NCBI GenBank assembly: GCA_030247855.1
Contig: JAPDRN010000022.1
Span: 248,001-312,000, forward strand
Origin: Knufia peltigerae
Taxonomy: Eukaryota; Ascomycota; Eurotiomycetes; Chaetothyriales; Trichomeriaceae
Length of the DNA stretch: 64,000 nt
Direction of reading: 5' to 3'
Below are positions 34,968 to 46,278 of the stretch, piece after piece. Position 1 is the first letter of the stretch. Each line of letters starts with the position of its first letter. The position numbers and the translations under genes are program-made. A model generated the notes under the pieces. It searched no databases and was not told the origin of the DNA. It saw only the letters and a list, made by a program, of their open reading frames with translations.

Positions 34968-35269
34968 AATATGGCCTTTGTACAAATGTGGTCTGGTAAA
35001 GGGGGGAGTCTTGACTCCCCAGCGAACACATAGAATGGGGACCATGCTGACGAACCACGGAGGAGGCAAAACCGCGAATAAAGATCAGACGGACCACCGC
35101 CAGACATTGCTGGTTCAAAATGGCGGCTGGTTCCTGCTCTGACTTTGTTTACCAAAAGCAAGGCAGCTGGCCATTTTTTCTCGAGTGTAGAATTATAATA
35201 AAGTTCATTCTCGTCAAGAAGTATATTCGTATTGTACATGTCTTTTCATCATCTTCTTTGCCTTCATGA
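34968..35269. other. Short convergent intergenic region
   Basis: 302 bases between the convergent ends of the 741-aa protein gene and DUS1. A small inverted repeat (GGGGAGTCTTGACTCCCC) at about 35000-35017 could form a hairpin in either transcript. Confidence 0.35.
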
Positions 35270-36971
35270 TCAACCGCACACTAGAGCTGCCTTTGGAACA
35301 TCGTCTGACGTATGATTAGATTGCGGCTGCGGTTGGCTGTCATCGACTCGCTGAACAGGATCCTCTTTCGTCTCGGCTGATTCTTGCATGGCACGCTTGG
35401 CTTTTTCTTTCTTGCTGAGTTGCATTGCTCCTAGTTTCAGAGCCTCCTCCGGTAATGGCCGTATATGGGGTTGGCAGACCCACCAAGGTCTCTTGTACTT
35501 GGCTTCCGTTCTTTGTTTTGGCGTCACATCATCTCCTACTGTCGTTTCCTCTTCTTGTGCGGCAGAATCTTCGGTCTTTTCTTGTTGGGCTTCGGCATCC
35601 AGTGCTTCCATGACAACCTTTTCGACCATCGACAAGACATTCTCGAAAGCATCCATGTCACCATAGTAACTCTTAGCTAGCGCGTCCCGAATGTTTGTAT
35701 GTACCGTCACTAACGGCCTGAGGAGTTGGAACAAGTGGCCTTGCATGCCTTTCAGATTTGGATCCGTTGGAGCCTTGCTTTCTCGTTTCCTCTTTTTACT
35801 GTTTGTGGCGCCGGTTTGAGATCCGTCATCCCCATTTTCTTTCGCAGAATCAGGCTTGGGATCGCTGGGTATGTACAACGGTGGTCGTGCAGGCGGTGGT
35901 CGGTCGAAGGCGTATTTATGAATGATATCCATATACCTTCTAAAAACGGCATCCACACGGTAGCCACCTTTCCTCCTTGGACCATACCAATATTCTCGTG
36001 GATTGTACTCTTTTGGCGGCAATGCAAAGATGGTCGGATCTGAAAGATTGCCCTCGGCGCTCATGACCCCGTCGACCCCTGTGGCCTCGAGACATGCCTC
36101 CAGGTCACCAGAATTTAGGATATTGCCATTCGCAAAAATCACCGTGTCGGCTGGGAGATTTTCTCGGAGGTAGCGGATCATAGACCAATCTGCGAGGCCA
36201 GTATTGTGCCCTTTCTGTTCGCGCCGTCGCCCGTGTACGGTAAGGATGCTGGCGCCAGCTGACAGTATCATCTTGGCGTACTCAAGTGTCTTCTCCCGTG
36301 TCTCTAATATCCTCATTTTCGCCGTTACTGGTACAGATAATTCCTTATGGAGCTTGTTGATCATATTGTATATTGTGTCCCAGTCCTCTTGAAGGAATGC
36401 ACCATAGTGCCCATGTCTTGCAATACCCTGCGGGCATCCAAGATTCAGATCCACAGCATCACAGTACGGAGCGACATACTGCGCTGCTTCAAGCAGTTCC
36501 TCAGGTTTGTTCGCACAGAATTGTACAAAAAGTGGTCGATCGATTTCTGGATTTCCATCTAGCCAGGGAGGCATTGAAGATTTGTCCTTGGAAACTAGGC
36601 TATTTCGCGTCGGCCGGAAGTAAGTGTCTCGATGTTTAGGGTTTTCTTGAAATAGCCGTGCATGAAGCATCGGTGTGTATGCTAGCATAGACTTCGATCG
36701 CTCTTGATCTAAGTAGGATCGAGTGAGTAGTCTCCAAGCCTGGAGGAATGGTCAACACACATCAAGCAAGGGTAAGAAAGGGCGGACCAACAAATTCTGA
36801 GCGATCGACCATAGGCGCAACGATCATCTTTGGGCTTCCGATACTCTCATAGAAAGCCCGTCCGGTCAACTTTGGCCGGGTAGAAGTTGGCGCAGCCATG
36901 GCTGGGGTTTCGAGGAGTCGACTCGACAATCGGCGAAGTGGCTCTGGTACTCTATAGAAGAGTTTGGACAT
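35270..36971 (-). CDS. DUS1: tRNA-dihydrouridine synthase, Dus1 type
   Basis: 549 aa from exon 1 (36971-36792) and exon 2 (36739-35270); the 52-nt intron has an unusual GTTGGT donor and a TCCAG acceptor. Exon 1 ends APMVDRSEF and exon 2 continues AWRLLTRSYL, the FMN-binding start of the TIM barrel. CDAVDLNLGCPQGIARHGHY carries the catalytic Cys of the CPQ motif. KMRI, VHGRRREQKG and FANGNI are further barrel hallmarks. Dus1 reduces uridines 16/17 in the tRNA D-loop using NAD(P)H. The C-terminal ~200 residues add a helical domain and charged tail. A second in-frame ATG at codon 25 (MAAPTSTRPKLTGR) may be the cytosolic start; the longer N-terminus is basic. Confidence 0.85.
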
Positions 36972-38313
36972 GAGAAAGTCGATAGAAGGTTCGTGTTAGC
37001 AGCTCATCATGTTTCTTGTGACCGTCCAGAAGTTCTCGGACAGCAACACTGGAGAACAAGGCTGTTTGCACCGGTGTCGACATGATCATGGCTGTTGGTG
37101 GCAGCCAAAATTTCTTGAGAAGTTCACTTGATAGCTCTAAAACCTACCGTAGACATGGCTTATCAGCACGTGATCAAAGTCGGCAGACCCGCCCACCCCT
37201 GATCTGGTTTTGCTTCAATAAAGGCGCGACAAGTATCTCGACAACTCGTTCATTCATACTCGGTACTGCAAACTTCGTGTTCTGATTGATCTATCATCGG
37301 ACATGACTATTCCTTGGTCGCGTCATCTCAGAGTCTAGATTGGTGGTCTATACATGGAGGCATAGGCCATCCTTGTTTTCATTTGTGACGACTCAAGCCC
37401 GGCGAGTTCTGGCAAACGTAGCTGCCAAAAGAATCACCCAATCCGAGCTCACACATATCTGGTTTACCAGGGTAGGAAAGTTCTATCTGTTTGCCATTCT
37501 TGACGTTCCACACTGGCCTTTTGCATTTGTCGTCGCTGGCAATGTCTTTAGCAGAACAATTCAAACGAGCTCTTGTCACTTGCTTACCTGAAGAAGATAC
37601 AGTACGTCCCATTGTCGGGACCTATCGAACCAAGAGTTTGATTCTAGCAACGCGGCATGTTAACTCCATCCCATCACAGGTTTATAAAAAGAACCTGTTG
37701 GTATGCACAGCTTCCATAAAGTACACTTACCCATTTGCCCGTGAATGCAATACACATATTTGACGGCAGAACGTCATGTCTGCAAGGCTCTCGGAAGCCT
37801 GTCTCTAGACAATAGAACAACTCCAGAGCGTCAGTGTCATATTGGATAAATCGCCCTGGACAAACATACACCGCAAGTGTCGTCGAGGGTTGATCTTGAG
37901 ATGCAACGACCTGCGAAACAGAAGTCTGCTGCAAGCAATGCGACTCCGAAAATCGTTATCATTCTGGGTGTTCCATCCCCCAAGGGTCAAGCCCATCGCG
38001 TTCAGGGGTTGCAAAATATTTGTACGAGTCGCCCGGCATTGGTGCTTGTGTGTACAACCGTCGGTTTGCTTCGCTTCCCCGCATACTGTTAAGATTCCAA
38101 TTGCTTCGAGCCGTTGTCGGGAGGTTGCAAAGTAATACTAGGCAACAAATTTGACAAATCTCCTCATGGCTCCGCCGAATCCGGATCCTTAGGCTCGACC
38201 TCGTTCCAAGCATGGGTCAAGCAAACAATTCGTTTCGACCTCATTTACAAACAGGAGTAGATAGAGCATCAGCTTGACACCCAAACCTCTCACATCATTG
38301 CCTAACACTGGGC
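36972..38313. other. Intergenic, 1.3 kb, nothing recognised
   Basis: Upstream of DUS1 and downstream of the MJ1316-domain gene. No coding sequence or RNA gene could be supported. Confidence 0.3.
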
Positions 38314-38905
38314 TCATTGAGTCAGCTGTTCGCCGCGATCCTTCGAAGAGACGTCATTGTTGGCCTCTTTGTTGGTGCTGCTACCAAACATTCTATCGAT
38401 TCGGTTGTCTCTGTCCCAGACGACTTCTTGCTTTCCACTCTCGTCAAACCGTTTGAAATATCGGATTCGATGTTGAGGTATCCATTCATCTTCGGTAGGT
38501 TCTGAAATCCAGCTGGCCGCAGACATTTCTTGTATGCCATTAAAGCGTTCCAGATAGCCAATTGTGTACTTTGACAGGTCGAGATCGTCATCCCATCTGA
38601 GACGATCAAGGACATCTATATTGAATCAGCAAATCAATTGTTGTTGACCGTGAAGTTAACTTACCTTGAGCGGATCTCATTCTAGATGTTGATGCTGAAA
38701 CTGCTGGTACTGCGGCGCGCATTTTGTCCCGCCGACGTTGTTTCGCGTAACGTTCTAATTCTTCATTTCGTCTTGAATCATCAAACTCTTCCTGGAGCTT
38801 TTCCTCGGCGATTTGACGCAAGTGATTTTCCGCGATGGCTCGCAAACGGTTGATATGATACGTTCGAGATTCGAAAGGAGGATTTTCAACGAATTTTGTG
38901 GCCAT
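38314..38905 (-). CDS. MJ1316 (DUF504)-domain protein
   Basis: 180 aa from exon 1 (38905-38665) and exon 2 (38615-38314), with a 49-nt intron. Exon 1 encodes a charged helical region (residues ~10-65, probable coiled coil). Exon 2 begins DVLDRLRWDDDLDLSKYTIGYLERF, continues with a conserved Trp and WIPQHRIRYFKR, and ends the domain with VVWDRDNRIDRMFGS. This W..D..L....Y.IGY.DRF / PxHRI.YFK / VWDR..R.D...GS pattern is the MJ1316 RNA cyclic-group end recognition domain, found in archaea and attached to RNA-processing proteins in eukaryotes. An RNA-end-related role is inferred from the domain name only. An alternative start six codons upstream (38923) is possible. Confidence 0.75.
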
Positions 38906-39492
38906 GCTTCTGGATATCGACAAGGTTGTCCCTGTTAGTTGGCTGGAGAGACTTCATCAAGAATTGGGAAACACGTTGCATTTGTATGATTGCATTGGAG
39001 ATGGCCGGTGGTGCATCTTCAGTTGCAATTGTAGCCAATGACTCACTGTTTCGCACATGCTTATGTTCGGCGACGCCTCATGCAGTGTATCTAGCTATCT
39101 AACAGCCGAATTGCGGCAACAAAAAGGCAGTGTTGAGCAACATAGTGAGGCTGGAGCGATTGGTCTCGAATCAGGTGCCTTGTGATCATCATAATCTCAG
39201 GGCCATGACTCACAACACGCGAGGCTGAGTCGCTTTGCGGGGCATTTTCTGAGGTCAGGGGTAGAACTCACCCACCAAGAGGATATTTCGAAGACCCTCT
39301 CAAATTAAACAGTGATCGATGATTCTGATCGATGGATCATATGGTTGTAAAGTTCGTTTATTGGGGGTTGGCACAGTATTACTGATCTTTTTTCTGACAG
39401 AAAACGCCCCGAGCTTAAGCCGGGGCCTCGGATCTCCCATGACCCTAAGTTAGAGCATTCACTCAATACCTGAATTTATGTAGCTTCAATAG
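38906..39492. other. Divergent intergenic region
   Basis: Between the MJ1316 gene (-) and the hydrolase gene (+). A hairpin-like sequence (GCCCCGAGCTTAAGCCGGGGC) lies near 39406-39426. No gene recognised. Confidence 0.35.
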
Positions 39493-40976
39493 ATGTTTGC
39501 GGTCTACAATGTGAGGATGCTGAGATTGGTAAGGACGACAGCATCTCCAAGGCCGCGTCGACCAAACGATGTCTCGTATTTTGCTCAGGCGCAATCAATA
39601 TCTCACTTTCGAGTACTTGAACATATTGTCCCGGCACAACATACGAGACATTGGCCCAGGGGTACGGAGATTGGTTACGAAAACTCCCTAAAGCTGGCAG
39701 TCAAGCAATATGTCCCTCTTAGAAACCCGAACCCTAGCCCTGGCGACATCACTTTCATAGCCGCCCATGCCAATGGCTTTCCCAAGGTTCGCCCCACATA
39801 TGCGATATTGATGTGAAGTATGGCCAACATTATGTTAGGAATTGTATGGACCTCTATTCGAGGATCTCTACGAGGAACTGAGTAAGCTTGGTCGAAAGAT
39901 ACGCGCCATCTGGATTGCAGATATTGTCCATCAGGGCCAGAGCGGCGTCCTCAATGAAAACGCTCTTGGGAACGACCGTATGCTCGACCACAAGAATTCA
40001 TAGGCCTTTTACTGACGGAAACAGCAAATTGGTGGGATTTCGCTAGGGATTTACTCTTTTTGATCAATCAAAAACAACAGGAGATGCCTCAGCCTCTTGT
40101 CGGAATAGGACACTCAATGGGAGGCTCACAATTGTATGGAAACATGTCTCCATCAATATGACGAAGCTAACGAAAAGTAGAACCCAGCTTGCTTTGTTGC
40201 ATCCGGGGTTACTGAAGGCTCTCATCTTGATCGACCCCGTCATCCAAACGGAGAACCCGAGCAAGACGTTTGCCAAAGCTTCGACTTATCGTCGTGATCT
40301 TTGGCCCTCGAGAGTGCAAGCGGCACAGATCATGGCCGAGAGCAAATTCTACCAAGCATGGGATTCACGAGCTCTTTCTCAATGGATCAAATACGGATTG
40401 AGGGATTTGCCTACAACGCTTTACCCTCAGCGTGGAGACGGCGAGAACCCACCTGTCACACTGACGACGACAAAAGCACAAGAGGTGTTTTCATACCTAA
40501 GGCCGAAATATTATGGCCAAAATGGGCTTGCGCCTGAAGAGGATCGCAGTGTCTATGGAGATATTCATCCCGATGACGTGGAGAGAGAATATCCATTCTA
40601 TCGACCTGAACCTTCGGAGATATTCAGGCGACTACCTGAAGTTAAGCCACCGGTTCTGTATATCTTTGGGAAGTCCTCAGAACTTGCCACACCAGAACTG
40701 AGAAGAAAGAAAATGGAAACCACGGGTACTGGGATTGGAGGAAGCGGAGGACAAAAAGTCGGTCGGGTCAAAGAAGTCGTTCTTGATAGCGGTCATCTAG
40801 TACCTATGGAAAAGGTCACGCAATGTGCATCTGCGGCTGCTTCTTTTGTAGACGAAGAAATGTCTCGATTGCAAGAGATAACTGAGGCATGGCAGCGGCG
40901 GTGGCTACAAAAATCTCGACAGGAGCGGATCAGTTTAGACGACCAATGGAGGGAATTGATAGGACCAAAGAGGTAG
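39493..40976 (+). CDS. Alpha/beta hydrolase
   Basis: 445 aa from exons 39493-39786, 39839-39977, 40025-40133 and 40181-40976; all three introns are 47-52 nt. The oxyanion-side strand is IAAHANGFPKELY. The block IADIVHQGQSGVLNENALGNDPNWWDFARDLL is well conserved in a fungal hydrolase group related to peroxisomal Lpx1 and AKT2/Tox7-type enzymes. The nucleophile elbow is GIGHSMGGSQL. The acid may be the Asp in LDSGHLVPME, whose His is the likely catalytic His. Substrate unknown. An alternative start at codon 9 (39517) is possible. There is no clear C-terminal peroxisomal signal (ends GPKR). Confidence 0.8.
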
Positions 40977-41266
40977 ACCTTTGACAATCATATTGTACGC
41001 AATACATACAAGGACTGTTTATTTTTGATATGATGATTATTGTTATTGCCGACGAATGAGGTCGTTATCGAGACGACGGAGGAAACGCGACTTGAATGTT
41101 TACTGTACTTTGACCCGACGCTCGAAGGGAAGGTGTGCCGAAACACGTGACAGGCAAATTGCAGTTGATGACAATCTGCGCGACTTTATCCGTACGCTTC
41201 TCCGTCACAGCATCCAACATCCTTGAGGCGCGGTTTGTGTACGGTCGAGCAACGCGTAGGGTCATC

Positions 41267-43064
41267 ATGGTGAGTACTTCGACTCATTGACTAGAATACA
41301 TCTCTAACATCTCAAGGTCTACAACTGGGAACCTCACAAAGATGCATTGTACAAACTCTACATCGAAGAGCGCAAGGTCGGTTCATTGCACTTGTTTCGA
41401 ACCACTTTTGACTAACAACTGGAAAGTCACTCGAAGAGATTATGCAGTACATGCGAGATAGCACAGACTTTAGCCCTTCCAAACGAGCATTCCAGACCCA
41501 GTTCAAGCGATGGGGTTTCCCTTCGAAACGCAAACCCGCCCATCGTGATGAGGACCTGGTGGAACGCGTAAGACAACTCTGGGAAGCGAACTACAGCCAA
41601 AGAAATATGCTCGCGGTGCTACATGCAGAAGGTCATGATATCAAGGAGAGGGAACTTATGAGACTGCGTGCAAAACATCGCTGGTTGATGAGGATTCCGA
41701 ATGGCGCCAAGCAGACACCGATGGACGAAGAAGAGGCTTCTTTTGAAGCGCAGTTGCTTCGTGTTGCTCAAGAAGAGGGTGCGCTCACTGAGCAATCTCA
41801 ACCTATGCAGCCTGTCATTCCTGACGAACCACCCGAGGAGTTCGTTCAAAGACAGAGAGAGCGCCTCGAGCAACTCAAGGAGATCAGCGAGGAACGACGG
41901 AAGAAGAAGAAGCGTCGTCGCCGAACCAAGGAATACGCAGGACTTCCCGCCGATCCGCCTGGACCACCACGGTTTCCTTCCGAGACAACACTCGAGGAAA
42001 GCAGAGAGATCTTGTCTTTGTCTACAAAACAATACCGTATGATTCGGGACCAATTTCAGGCAATGTGCGAAGCCGAGGGAATCTTGCAGAAAACTGTTGC
42101 GGGAGCCGACAAGTGGCAAGCAATCAAGAATCGACTCATTCAAGAAAGCGACATCTTGCAGGCTAGGTTTTACACTGACCCGACAGATCCTGTCGAGGCC
42201 AAGAAAAAGGAGCTTGCCCTGGATGTCATCTGCACTGATGTCACTAAACGCCTACGGACCATGGGCCGCCGCCTGACCATCTTGGAGTCGAAGAATGTTC
42301 TGGGTCTGAACCCGGAACAGAGCCGACAGATCCGCAGTGGGTTCTATGACATTCTCATGTCTGAGCACTACACGAGCAAGATCGAGATGGGCCCGGAGAA
42401 ATGGCAAGAGCTCAAAGATAGATGGATCGGCAATACTCCTTTGCTGCAACACATTCTTGCTGACGGTGCAAATAACCCCTTGCATGAAAAGAAGACATCT
42501 GCTTTGGAGCTTCTTTGTCGAGACGTCATGAAGCGTGTTCGAGATGATAGAGCAAAGAAGAAGGGTACATTCAGACAAAAATCGGTACAAGCTTCAGTCG
42601 ATACAGAGATGGAGTCAGCCTCCCAACCCACTGCGGACAACGCTTATGCACCTCTACAGCCGGTCAACCCATTCAGTGAAGTTGCTGCCGCCGCACAAAA
42701 TACTGATCTCTCAGTCTTGCAGATTGATCCCGACTTGCTTCAAGCTGCTGAAAGCAATGTTGCCGCCGCACCGCCCGTCTCTGCCATCGTTCCTGTCTAC
42801 ATTCGACCACATCCTAGGTCAACATTGTATGCCAATACTAAAATGTGGCTTGGATCATTGTCGGCTCGTACGATAGAAGAACTTCATGCATTGCTGGCTG
42901 TCAAATATCCCAATACGAAACCTGCTCGCATTGAGGGCGTTGAAAAGGATGCTTCCGGCAATGAGATCCCTTATCAGATTGACGAAGATGATGAATTGGA
43001 TGCATATCTTGACCACGTTCAAGGGCGCAAGGCGACAATCGTTGTCCTTCTTCAGAATGCATGA
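41267..43064 (+). CDS. Clr5-domain protein with tandem internal repeat
   Basis: 566 aa. Exon 1 is only the ATG (41267-41269), then exons 41317-41376 and 41427-43064. Splicing yields the N-terminus MVYNWEPHKDALYKLYIEER followed by KSLEEIMQYM and FQTQFKRWGF, a complete Clr5 domain (residues ~4-55). Without the two upstream exons the domain would lack its W/H start. A basic patch KKKKRRRR is at ~165. Two homologous ~85-residue units follow (~221-306 and ~317-400), each with F..(M/I)...E, a KWQ.(I/L)K.R motif and a C-D(V)-(T/M)KR-(L/V)R end. The C-terminus (~474-566) resembles a ubiquitin-like/PB1-type fold. Clr5 in fission yeast acts in gene silencing; a chromatin or transcription role is inferred. 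Confidence 0.8.
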
Positions 43065-43435
43065 CCGAGACTAGTGAGTAAAGACGGCAGGCTTTCAGGA
43101 TGCTAGTGTAAATTAGCTGGGGGTTCCATGATTGAATGAACTATGGCTACGAAAGGGGTTTCATTTCTCATTATCATACCGACCTCTGATACTACTGGGA
43201 CGTCGATATCGAAGGCGGTTAATGCGGTAGATTTGTATGTGTATGAATATTCTCATCTAAGAGTAAAATTGCAAGCATGAGCTTTCGTAGAACTAGGGGA
43301 TGGCTGGTACCTGAATGCATTTCTAGCTATCTTGCAGCCTGTGTTGGTTACAAGGACTAGGACGTTACCATGCCATGGTGCTGATGTACTGAATGTACCG
43401 AAGAGATGTTTCCCCTTTTCGCGAGCATCATACAA
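43065..43435. other. Convergent intergenic region
   Basis: Between the convergent Clr5-domain gene and the small repeat protein. Nothing recognised. Confidence 0.3.
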
Positions 43436-43747
43436 TCATAACTTGGAATCTCTTTCCTTCCTGTCGGTGAGGCCACCCATCTGATCGTCCTCGAAGGGGT
43501 CCTTGTCTGACGTCTCAGCCTTGAGGCTCACTGGGTCTCCGAGCATGGATCGATTGCCCGTTTTCGCTTCTTGGAGATCTTGTTGGGCGATGTCCTTGAG
43601 ACTTTTACCGCCATCAACAGCTTTGTTCGGTCGAGCTTCTTCGGTCGGTTCAGTGTCGGACGTTTCAGCCTTGAGAGAAACAGGATCTCCAAGAGCCGTA
43701 GGGTTGGATTTGATAGATAATTCTTTGAGTGTCTTGCCGGCGGCCAT
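43436..43747 (-). CDS. Small acidic protein with duplicated GDPVSLKAETSD motif
   Basis: 103 aa, single exon; start taken at ATG 43747 (MAAGKTLKELSIKS), although the frame is open further upstream. The sequence consists of two similar halves. In each half a (L)GDPVSLKAETSD segment occurs (about residues 18-29 and 73-84), and a GK(S/T)LK(D/E)(L/I) motif occurs near residues 4-10 and 47-53. No hydrophobic core, signal peptide or membrane helix is visible, so it is probably disordered. I do not recognise a named family. The exact repetition of 12 residues in a 103-aa protein argues for selection on the motif. Confidence 0.6.
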   Translation of the reverse strand: MAAGKTLKELSIKSNPTALGDPVSLKAETSDTEPTEEARPNKAVDGGKSLKDIAQQDLQEAKTGNRSMLGDPVSLKAETSDKDPFEDDQMGGLTDRKERDSKL

Positions 43748-44334
43748 TGTGGATGTTTGTTGGAGATAGTAAGTTGTCGTGGTGAAGGTATACAACAGAA
43801 GATCGACCGATGTTGGAAATGTGCGGGAGTATGGGAGAACGTTTGCTTTACTTGTTTCAAGCACCTTAAGGTGTTGGACTCTTTTGATACCTTATAGCAC
43901 ACCTGCAGAAAAGAAGAATGAAATCCTTACCTGGATTTACCTAAGTAAAAGATTCTCTTGTGTGCACGGTATCATCAATTGAGCAAACAGACCCTGGAAG
44001 GTCAAAGTGGTCGAGTTTCGGATTGTGACGTCTTCCATTCTGCTTGTCGACTTTTACTTCCCCTGTCCGTACCAGATATGATGAGTTACTCTGTAGAAAC
44101 TGTCTTTTGTCATCTCTGACACGCGCCATGCCGAGGTCGCCGAGGTCATGAAGAATAAAAAGCAGGTAGAACCTCACGTGTCATGTTTGTTCTCGTTACT
44201 TGTGATGAATTGTCTGACATACGTAGTCACCATGGAGAAAGGAGTATCAAGCCCTGGGAGGGAACCAGCCAATATGTGGACGTCGGAGAATGGTTCTTCC
44301 AAAGGTCGTAAGGGAGGAAGTCCAAAAGGCATCG
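43748..44334. other. Intergenic
   Basis: Nothing recognised in about 0.6 kb. Confidence 0.3.
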
Positions 44335-44790
44335 TCAAGAACTTCTCAAACCCATAAGCTCCTTTTGAGGTAAATCATGTTCCCTTGTGCTCCGTACGTG
44401 GACAAGGCTTAGCCGATGGGGAAGGGCTTCCGAAGACACACGGCCATCTCCCTCAAATTCCCATACCCGTCGGATATTATCCGTACCTGCGGTGGAGATG
44501 AGCGGTTCCTGACTACCTCTAGCGTTGGCGATATCAGTTCGCTCAAAGACAAGATTCAACTTGACCGAGTCAGTTAAAGTTGGAGGGCTGAACATACAGT
44601 GCAAAGTTCATGATAGCAGCGAAGCGAGCCAAAAATGACGGAATTCTTACCGCTCTATCTGCCGCAATCGACGACCGTCAGTTTGGGCTCTTCCTTCTCC
44701 CCAGAGCGAGATTCTAGGCCCCCCGCTCACTCCGCTGAAGAACGAACTCGGGAAGCTGTTGCGAAGCCGATAACAAAAAGATGTCAACAT
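44335..44790 (-). CDS. Possible small spliced gene (hypothetical, 130 aa)
   Basis: A minus-strand model with exon 1 44790-44651 and exon 2 44587-44335 is open throughout. The intron (44588-44650) has a GTAAGA donor and a TTCAG acceptor. Exon 1 starts MLTSFCYRLRNSF, basic enough for a mitochondrial presequence. Exon 2 contains VFERTDIANARG and ISTAGTDNIRRVWEFEGDG, which vaguely recalls one WD40 blade, but no other blade is present. It is divergent from the nitrilase. Support rests only on the open spliced frame. Confidence 0.25.
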
Positions 44791-45036
44791 ACCTTGGTCT
44801 GATTAGGGAACGTTTATCGAAAAGATGATCCTTGGCAGGCGATGAAGAGGCTCTAAATCGTGTGTGAGTTGATTCGACTGACAAGTCTCTTTACTTTCTT
44901 TAAACCACTTTCAAACAATCATCTTGCGTGGTGCAGATATCACAACACAGGAGGTGGCTTTTGAGTAAATCCTTTTCCTATTCTTAGTTCGAAATCTGAC
45001 CGACCGCAATCACACCAATCGTAAACCTCTTTAACA

Positions 45037-46166
45037 ATGGGAAGTACATCAGTACCAACCACAATGCGGATTGCCGCAGCTCAATATGAGCCGGAATGGC
45101 TAGACCTACAGGCTTCAGTCAAGAAAACATGCGCAATCATCGACGAAGCAGGGAAGAAAGGTGTCAAGGTTTTGGGCTTTTCAGAAGCTTTCATCCCAGG
45201 TTATCCCGCTTGGATTTGGTAAGTATTTCTTTTCTGGCCCTTTTAGTGTGCATACACGAAAGACACGAGGGATTGTTCCTCATCGCTAGCTAGGCACCGA
45301 CCGGTAGACCCTGTCTTATCGACCAGATACATCCAAAACTCTCTCGCCGTGAACTCGGACGAGATGAGAACGATACAAGCGTGCGCGAAGAAGAATGGCG
45401 TCGTGGTCGCCCTGGGGTTTTCGGAAAACGACAATAACTCGGTGTACATTGCCCAGGCGATTATCGACAGCGACGGCAAACTCTTGATGAACCGTCGTAA
45501 ACTGAAACCGACGCACATGGAAAGAACCATCTTTGGTGACGCTTCAGGAAACAGCCTGATGAATGTCGTCCCCACACAAACCGGCAAACGTGTGGGTTCG
45601 CTTGCCTGCTGGGAACACGTCCAACCATTGCTCAAGTACCACACCGCCACGCAGAGGGAGGACATTCATTCCGCCGGGTGGCCCCCACTATCACCTCACG
45701 CTGGACACGAATTGTGGTCCATGTCGAAAGAAGGTACGTCCCGAAATGTAAACTTCTAATCTTGATGAGTTGACCCTGACTCATCTTCCCAGGATGTCTG
45801 AATCTATCTCGAACGTACGCCATCGAGACACAGACTTTTGTTCTACATGCGACCACCGTCCTTGGTGAAAAAGGGATCGATGCCATGGGAACTAGAGAGG
45901 GCGCACTCATGAACACACCTGGTGGTGGATCATCGGCCGTCATAGGACCTGATGGCCGCATGCTGTCGGAACCTCTCGAACCCACGGCTGAAGGACTGGT
46001 CGTGGTGGATGTCGATCCCAGCATGTCAATCATGGCACGCAGCTTCTTGGACATTTGTGGTCACTACAGTCGACCTGACTTGTTGTGGCTCGGGTGTGAT
46101 ACGAGAGAAAGAAAGCACAAGGTTGAAGCTCAACCTCCTCAATCGGAAGAAAAGGTCGTGGAGTAA
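45037..46166 (+). CDS. Nitrilase (carbon-nitrogen hydrolase family)
   Basis: 331 aa from exons 45037-45218, 45294-45733 and 45793-46166. The Glu-Lys-Cys catalytic triad of the superfamily is visible: Glu50 in GFSEAFIPGYPAW, Lys130 in RRKLKPTHMER and Cys166 in SLACWEHVQPLLKYH. The wording around the Cys is that of fungal aliphatic/arylacetonitrilases and cyanide hydratases rather than amidases. Nitrilases convert nitriles to carboxylic acids plus ammonia, and cyanide hydratases form formamide; which applies is not decided here. The enzyme is presumably cytosolic and oligomeric. It is convergent with the SDHC gene, with 112 bases between the stop codons. ATG at 45037 was chosen; codon 10 (45064) is an alternative start. 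Confidence 0.9.
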
Positions 46167-46278
46167 TTGGACTATCATGTGTAAGTACATAACTACAGAG
46201 GAGTATTTTGTACAGACAATGTGCACATGTGTTGTATTCTTGTGTGGCATTGTTTGCCTTGTCAATTTTTCTTCCCGG

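Noticed and set aside
44335..44604. WD40 (CAF-1-like) identification of ISTAGTDNIRRVWEFEGDG
   Set aside because: Only one blade-like segment is present and flanking blades are missing; kept as an unnamed hypothetical.
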